Source: CAVOHU01 sp963843385
GTDB lineage: Bacteria > Acidobacteriota > Vicinamibacteria > Vicinamibacterales > JAKQTR01
Reading direction: 5' to 3'
DNA: 64,000 nucleotides
Assembly (NCBI GenBank): GCA_963843385.1
Contig: CAWJJY010000007.1
Coordinates: 1,860,001 to 1,924,000 of the forward strand
Every line of letters begins with the position of its first letter. The first letter of the stretch is position 1. Under the pieces are notes generated by a model that had not been told where the DNA came from, made no database searches, and saw only the letters and a program-made list of their open reading frames with translations. The translations under genes were made by a program, and so were the position numbers. Positions 60,014 through 64,000 of the stretch are shown here, piece after piece.

Positions 60014-61987
60014 CTACTGAACGGTGACAGTGGCTGGGGCGCCTTCGCGGTTGTTGCCGGTAACGGCCACGATGTTGTACTGGGCGGCTCCCGGACCCGC
60101 GTTGCGGTGCAGGTATTCGAACGACGATGGGCCGGCTGGCACCTCGCCGACCTGGGAACGCGATCCGCCGCTCACCAGGTAGATCCTGTACTTGGTGATG
60201 TTCAGGCCCTGGTTCGACGCACTGGGTGTCCACCTCAGGACGTTGACGTACTCAATCTGCGAGAAGCTGCGGTTCACCACGTGCTGGCCCGTCGCCGAAG
60301 GCGCGAAGATGTACTGGAAGCTGGCCGCCAGCGTCTTGTCCGCATCGAGGGTGATCGTCACAGGGTTGGTGGTGCCCGTTGCGGCTCCGCTCCACGCGAC
60401 GAAATCGGACGAGTCCGCCGGAATGGCCGTGACGGCGACCTGCGTGCCGGGAGCGTAGCCATAGGCGCCCGGCGCCGGATCCGTGGTGCCGAACGCGCTC
60501 GCCTGGATCGTCAGCGTGAACCGCGGAAGCGAGGCGATCGCCCTGTCCACCCGGATTCGAGGAATCCCGATCCTGTTGCCGTCGCACGTGCTGGTGACGT
60601 TGACGCCGGTGTTCCTGAGCGCAGCGAGGAGGTCGGTGACGCTGCCGTTCGGCACGACCTGCTTCATCAGGGCCCATGCGCCTGCCACGTGCGGCGTCGC
60701 CATCGAGGTGCCGTTCCACGACGAGTAGCTCGAATCCGACACGCCGGTCGACGAGTAGATCTCCACGCCCGGGGCGTAGACTCGCTGAAGCAGCCAATGC
60801 CAGTTGCTGAAATCGGCGTCGACGTCAGCATCGGTGGACGCTCCGACCGACACCGTCGACGAAATGCAGGCGGGCGCGGAGACGCCGCACTGCCCGGCGT
60901 TGCCCGTGGCGACCGCGGTCGCGATGCCGGCGCTGCGTAGGTTGTCGATGGAGGCCTTCCTGCCCTCGCCGTCGCAGTAATTCGTGTAGATCGTGCTGCC
61001 GCCGAGGCTCATGTTCGCCGACGCGATCCGGTAGGTGCCCCTCAGGGAATAGGTGTAGTCAAGGCCGGCCATCGAGTCGGAGTTCCAGGTCGAGACCCCG
61101 CTGCCGATCTTCGAGAACACCTGCACGGCGAGGATGTTCGCGTTCTTCGCCACGCCAGAGAGCGATCCGAAGTTGCCCGTCGCAATGCCGGACACGTGGG
61201 TCCCGTGATCGTATCCGCTGTACGTGCTGGGGTGATGCGCAGCCGAGCCGGTCCCGGTCATCGTGCTCTGGCCGTTCGGGCAGTCGCCCGCGCCGCCGAC
61301 CCCGTCGGCGCCCATGGCGAAACAGGCTTCGACAATCGTCTTGCCGGTGAAGAACTGGTGGGTCCGTCGAATGCCGGTGTCGATGATGGCGACATACCAG
61401 CCCTGGCCCGTGAATCCCCAGCCCCATGCCGTGGACGCGCCGATGATGTTCACGGTGTTCTGGAGCTGCGGTTGACTGGTTGGCGACAACGGCTTTTCCG
61501 GCGACAATTCGGCCGGGTTCAGCGGAATGAGCACGTCTTCTTCGATCCCGAGCACCGTTTGCGAGGACTGCAGCGCGGCGATCGCCTGCGCGGAGGCGCG
61601 CAGCGCCACAAACGGGATGCTCCTGTAGCGGTGGTTCGCCGTGTAGCCGGTGCCCCGAAGTTCGGACAGCACGCTGTCGGTCGCGGTATTGACGGCCGCG
61701 CCCAGCGCCCCGTCCGCCTCGACCACCGCGGCGGCGGTCGCCCGCGTGTTGTCGGTCGCGCGAATGCTCAACGACGCCGCCGTCAGTTCCCTGATGCCGG
61801 GCACGTCGAGATGAACGATGACGGGCACCGTGCCCTCGCGCGAGGCCTTCTGCGCGAGGCGCTCGAACTCAGCCGTGTTCTTCTGGCTTTGCGCGGTGGT
61901 ATGAAATGAAGACTGGGCCAGCAGAACCGCAAAACACAGAAGCGTGCCGATGGCCGCTCCTGCCTTCCGTGTGACGGGCATTCTCAT
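60014..61987 (-). CDS. S8 family serine peptidase (subtilase), secreted
   Basis: A 657-residue subtilisin-like protease. A signal peptide is followed by an inhibitor-I9-like prodomain (residues about 45-145). The catalytic Asp lies in VAIIDTGIRRTH, His in DHGTHVSGIATG and Ser in NGTSMATPHVAGAW. After the catalytic domain come an InlB-type divergent B-repeat (FTLTIQASAFGTTDPAPG to DADKTLAASF) and a fibronectin-III-like domain near the C terminus. It is secreted or surface-attached and probably degrades extracellular protein. It is 11 bp upstream of the SH3/barrel gene, so the two may be co-transcribed. Confidence 0.92.
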   Translation of the reverse strand: MRMPVTRKAGAAIGTLLCFAVLLAQSSFHTTAQSQKNTAEFERLAQKASREGTVPVIVHLDVPGIRELTAASLSIRATDNTRATAAAVVEADGALGAAVNTATDSVLSELRGTGYTANHRYRSIPFVALRASAQAIAALQSSQTVLGIEEDVLIPLNPAELSPEKPLSPTSQPQLQNTVNIIGASTAWGWGFTGQGWYVAIIDTGIRRTHQFFTGKTIVEACFAMGADGVGGAGDCPNGQSTMTGTGSAAHHPSTYSGYDHGTHVSGIATGNFGSLSGVAKNANILAVQVFSKIGSGVSTWNSDSMAGLDYTYSLRGTYRIASANMSLGGSTIYTNYCDGEGRKASIDNLRSAGIATAVATGNAGQCGVSAPACISSTVSVGASTDADVDADFSNWHWLLQRVYAPGVEIYSSTGVSDSSYSSWNGTSMATPHVAGAWALMKQVVPNGSVTDLLAALRNTGVNVTSTCDGNRIGIPRIRVDRAIASLPRFTLTIQASAFGTTDPAPGAYGYAPGTQVAVTAIPADSSDFVAWSGAATGTTNPVTITLDADKTLAASFQYIFAPSATGQHVVNRSFSQIEYVNVLRWTPSASNQGLNITKYRIYLVSGGSRSQVGEVPAGPSSFEYLHRNAGPGAAQYNIVAVTGNNREGAPATVTVQ

Positions 61988-62058
61988 AGGACCTTCCTCC
62001 TCGTGTTCCGGTCCGGTGACGTGGGGACTGCGACTATCGATGACCCGCCGGCCTCAGG

Positions 62059-63213
62059 TCAGGCCTGCGTGCCGGTCATGAATTGCAGACTTCGCAACGC
62101 GCCATGCAGCGCGGACGAGCCCTGGTGGATCGACACCCTGGTGAACCTGAACTCGCGCCGGACAGGGTAGGTCCGGCGGAGTCGATCGAATTCCCTGCCG
62201 CGGTCCTCCGGGTTCCACCCGGTGGTTGACTTGAGCGCCTGAACATCGCGGAGGATCGGATACACGGTCGAGACGGCTTCGGCCAATGCGGCTTCATCGT
62301 CCTGACCGGTGGCGTCGAGCCGGAAGTCGGGAACGACGGGAGGCGGCAGCACGGCTGAGACGTCCCACTCGACGGGACGATTCAGGAACCGGCAGGCCGC
62401 TTCGTAGACCATCTGCGTTCCGAAGGCCTTGCCCTCCAGCGAGTGACCCGCGATGTGCGGGGTGGCGATGTCGGCCTCATCGAGCAGCCGCGCGTCGATC
62501 CCCGGTTCGTGGTCCCAGACATCCAGGATCAGGCCTCCGATTCGGCCGCCGGAAAGCGCCGCATGGAGTGCCTGCTCGTCGATGACACCGCCCCGTCCCG
62601 CATTGCAGACCCAGGCGCCGGGCTTCAGCCCCGCGAAGAACGGCTCACCGATGAGCCCCGAGGTCGGATCGGCACCCGAACGGGTGAGCGGAGTATGGCA
62701 GGTGATGATGTCGCAGTCGAGCAGATCTTCGAGCGGGCGGAACTCCGCGCCGCCCGTTTCACGCGCCCTCGGCGGGTCGTTCAGAACCGGAATCATGCCG
62801 AGAGCCCGCGCCCTGTCGGCCACGAGCGTTCCGACATGACCGACCCCGACGACACCGACGCGAAGACCGCGGAGGCTCCGGCCCTGCCTCCGGGCGAGCG
62901 TCAGCCACGCGGCGACCATGTACTCGGCCACCGAATTCGCATTGCACCCCAGGGCGGCGTAGAACGGGATGCCGAGCCGCTGCAGGTCTTCTTCCCGCAC
63001 ATGATCCGATCCGGAGGTGGCAGTCGTGACCAGCCTGACAGGCGTGCCTTCGACCAGCGCGGCGTCGACGATGGTCTGCGAGCGAATCATCAGCAGGTCG
63101 ATGTCCGCCAGGTCGGCGCGGGTGATGGCCCGGCCGGCACTGATGCGGACCTCGCCGAGCGGGGAGAACGCTTCACGCGCGTACGGGATGTTCTCGTCGG
63201 CCAGGATCTTCAC
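62059..63213 (-). CDS. pdxB: 4-phosphoerythronate dehydrogenase
   Basis: A 384-residue D-2-hydroxyacid dehydrogenase of the pyridoxal-5'-phosphate biosynthesis branch. It starts MKILADENIPYAREAFSPLG, typical of PdxB. The NAD-binding glycines are in RVGVVGVGHVGTLVADRA, and NAGRGGVIDEQAL is followed by HIAGHSLEGKAFGTQMV with the catalytic His. The C-terminal dimerisation domain distinguishes PdxB from SerA or lactate dehydrogenases. The stretch between its start and the end of the window's last gene (417 bp) holds no gene, only the repeats listed below. Confidence 0.93.
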   Translation of the reverse strand: MKILADENIPYAREAFSPLGEVRISAGRAITRADLADIDLLMIRSQTIVDAALVEGTPVRLVTTATSGSDHVREEDLQRLGIPFYAALGCNANSVAEYMVAAWLTLARRQGRSLRGLRVGVVGVGHVGTLVADRARALGMIPVLNDPPRARETGGAEFRPLEDLLDCDIITCHTPLTRSGADPTSGLIGEPFFAGLKPGAWVCNAGRGGVIDEQALHAALSGGRIGGLILDVWDHEPGIDARLLDEADIATPHIAGHSLEGKAFGTQMVYEAACRFLNRPVEWDVSAVLPPPVVPDFRLDATGQDDEAALAEAVSTVYPILRDVQALKSTTGWNPEDRGREFDRLRRTYPVRREFRFTRVSIHQGSSALHGALRSLQFMTGTQA

Positions 63214-63305
63214 ACACGGTCCTTTCCCGCTCTCGGTGCTCGCTGATCATCTGCAACGCGGGCGCCACCGTCAATCGCGATTCGTTGCATCTGTCTATGG
63301 GAAGA

Positions 63306-63424
63306 GTTCGCGCGCACCCGTTCGCAGGGTCTGGCCGCCTACGCCAAGGCTACGGCGGTCTGCGGTTCGGCGAGGCTCACCGCGCCCTGAGCATGGTCGA
63401 AGGGCGCCGTAGCATTGCGCGAAC
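63306..63424. repeat. Possible small palindromic (MITE/REP-like) element
   Basis: GTTCGCGC (63306-63313) and GCGCGAAC (63417-63424) are terminal inverted repeats around 103 bp. The interior contains nested palindromes, for example CCGCC...GGCGG around TACGCCAAGGCTAC, and CCCT...AGGG around GAGCATGGTCGA. No coding sequence or target duplication was identified. Only one copy is in the window, so mobility cannot be judged. Confidence 0.35.
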
Positions 63425-63597
63425 GCGAAAGACCCTGCCGATGTCGGAGGTGAGCGTCATGTAGCCCGGGGTCTTCGGACCCCGGATTCGCTGGTCGGGG
63501 CGGGACGGCTTGACGCACGGCGGTGTCGGGTTTCCGGACGGGCGAACCCGTTCGGCGCGCGGTGGGATGCCAGCGCCGACTGGCGCCTACTTGGCCG

Positions 63598-63626
63598 CGA
63601 GCCCCTAGCCGCCAGCCCCCAGCCTG
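63598..63626 (-). repeat. Degenerate 7-bp tandem repeat array
   Basis: Four units (AGCCCCT, AGCCGCC, AGCCCCC, AGCCTGT on the plus strand) lie five bases beyond the stop codon of the minus-strand methylenetetrahydrofolate reductase gene. In the sense of that gene they are G-rich. Confidence 0.7.
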
Positions 63627-63630
63627 TGGT

Positions 63631-64000
63631 TCACGCCTTCTGCTTGCCGATGATCGTCATGACGCCGTCGATGTGACCCATCGGCGCGGCCAGCTGGACG
63701 CCGGCCACCTCGGATCGGACGCGCTGAAACGTCTCTGCCGCGATCTTCGTCCCTTCGGCCAGGCCCTCTTCCTTCGTGCTGGTCTTTCGCATCCTCGCCA
63801 TGATGTCGGACGGCACGCTCGCGCCCGGCACCTCGTTGTTCATGAACTCCGCGTTGCGGTACGACGTCAGCGGCCAGATGCCGCACAGGAGCGGCCGCTT
63901 CACGTGTTTGATCCGCTTCATGAACTTCTCGAGGATGCGCAGGTCGAACACCGGCTGCGTGACGATGTACTCGGCGCCCGCCTCGATCTTCCAGTCCAGC
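63631..64000 (-). CDS. Methylenetetrahydrofolate reductase, C-terminal part (5' end outside window)
   Basis: The last 123 residues of an FAD-dependent reductase that makes 5-methyltetrahydrofolate for methionine synthesis. EAGAEYIVTQPVFD is the conserved TIM-barrel strand, followed by GIWPLTSYRNAEFMNNEVPG. The ending EVAGVQLAAPMGHIDGVMTI is characteristic of the reductase half of bifunctional homocysteine S-methyltransferase/MTHFR proteins as well as of some stand-alone enzymes; which it is cannot be decided here. The frame is open to the window edge. Confidence 0.9.
   Translation of the reverse strand, partial: LDWKIEAGAEYIVTQPVFDLRILEKFMKRIKHVKRPLLCGIWPLTSYRNAEFMNNEVPGASVPSDIMARMRKTSTKEEGLAEGTKIAAETFQRVRSEVAGVQLAAPMGHIDGVMTIIGKQKA

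Overview
The window looks like about 64 kb of chromosome from a GC-rich member of the Acidobacteriota. The evidence is a von Willebrand protein of the acidobacterial VWFA-related type, a high-GC coding style with long antisense shadow ORFs, and the mix of housekeeping genes. Placement in the Vicinamibacteria is my inference. No rRNA, convincing tRNA, phage, integrase, IS transposase or CRISPR array was seen.

The left part (1-31 kb) is mostly core metabolism and information processing. It holds the 3' end of a glutamate dehydrogenase, a GAF/PPDK-type nucleotide-binding protein, a secreted VWFA protein, two acyl-CoA dehydrogenases and a NarL-type response regulator. These are followed by cmk-rpsA-ihfB (the same order as in E. 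coli) with a HIT protein, an alpha/beta hydrolase and a pseudouridine synthase. Next is a minus-strand run uvrC - M50 protease - trpS - scpA - scpB, then a CDP-alcohol phosphatidyltransferase, efp - tdk - membrane protein, hsp20, a DegQ/HtrA protease, and uvrA - HEAT protein - 3-methyladenine glycosylase.

The accessory centre (31.2-53.6 kb) is a lanthipeptide system of the nitrile-hydratase-leader (NHLP) type. A plus-strand block encodes a lipoprotein, a sigma-54-type AAA+ activator, an NHLP precursor with a VAGG cleavage site, and a LanM synthetase with a CCG-type cyclase zinc site. A divergent six-gene minus-strand operon supplies export: two TolC-like outer-membrane proteins, an HlyD adaptor, a C39-peptidase ABC transporter (broken by two single-base insertions in this sequence), a second ABC transporter with an added FHA domain, and an HExxH protein of unknown function. 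Three separate proteins in or beside the cluster carry FHA domains (FHA-GAF-PP2C, FHA-ABC and cNMP-FHA), and a STAS protein sits beside the phosphatase. This suggests phosphorylation-dependent control of peptide export, a combination I do not recognise as described.

The right part (53.7-64 kb) is all minus strand: a C69 dipeptidase, an aldo/keto reductase, a GH127 arabinofuranosidase-like enzyme, an SH3/beta-barrel protein, a subtilase, PdxB and the 3' end of a methylenetetrahydrofolate reductase.

Between genes, arrays of degenerate 7-bp repeats recur at gene 3' ends. In each case the G-rich strand is the sense strand of the gene just upstream.
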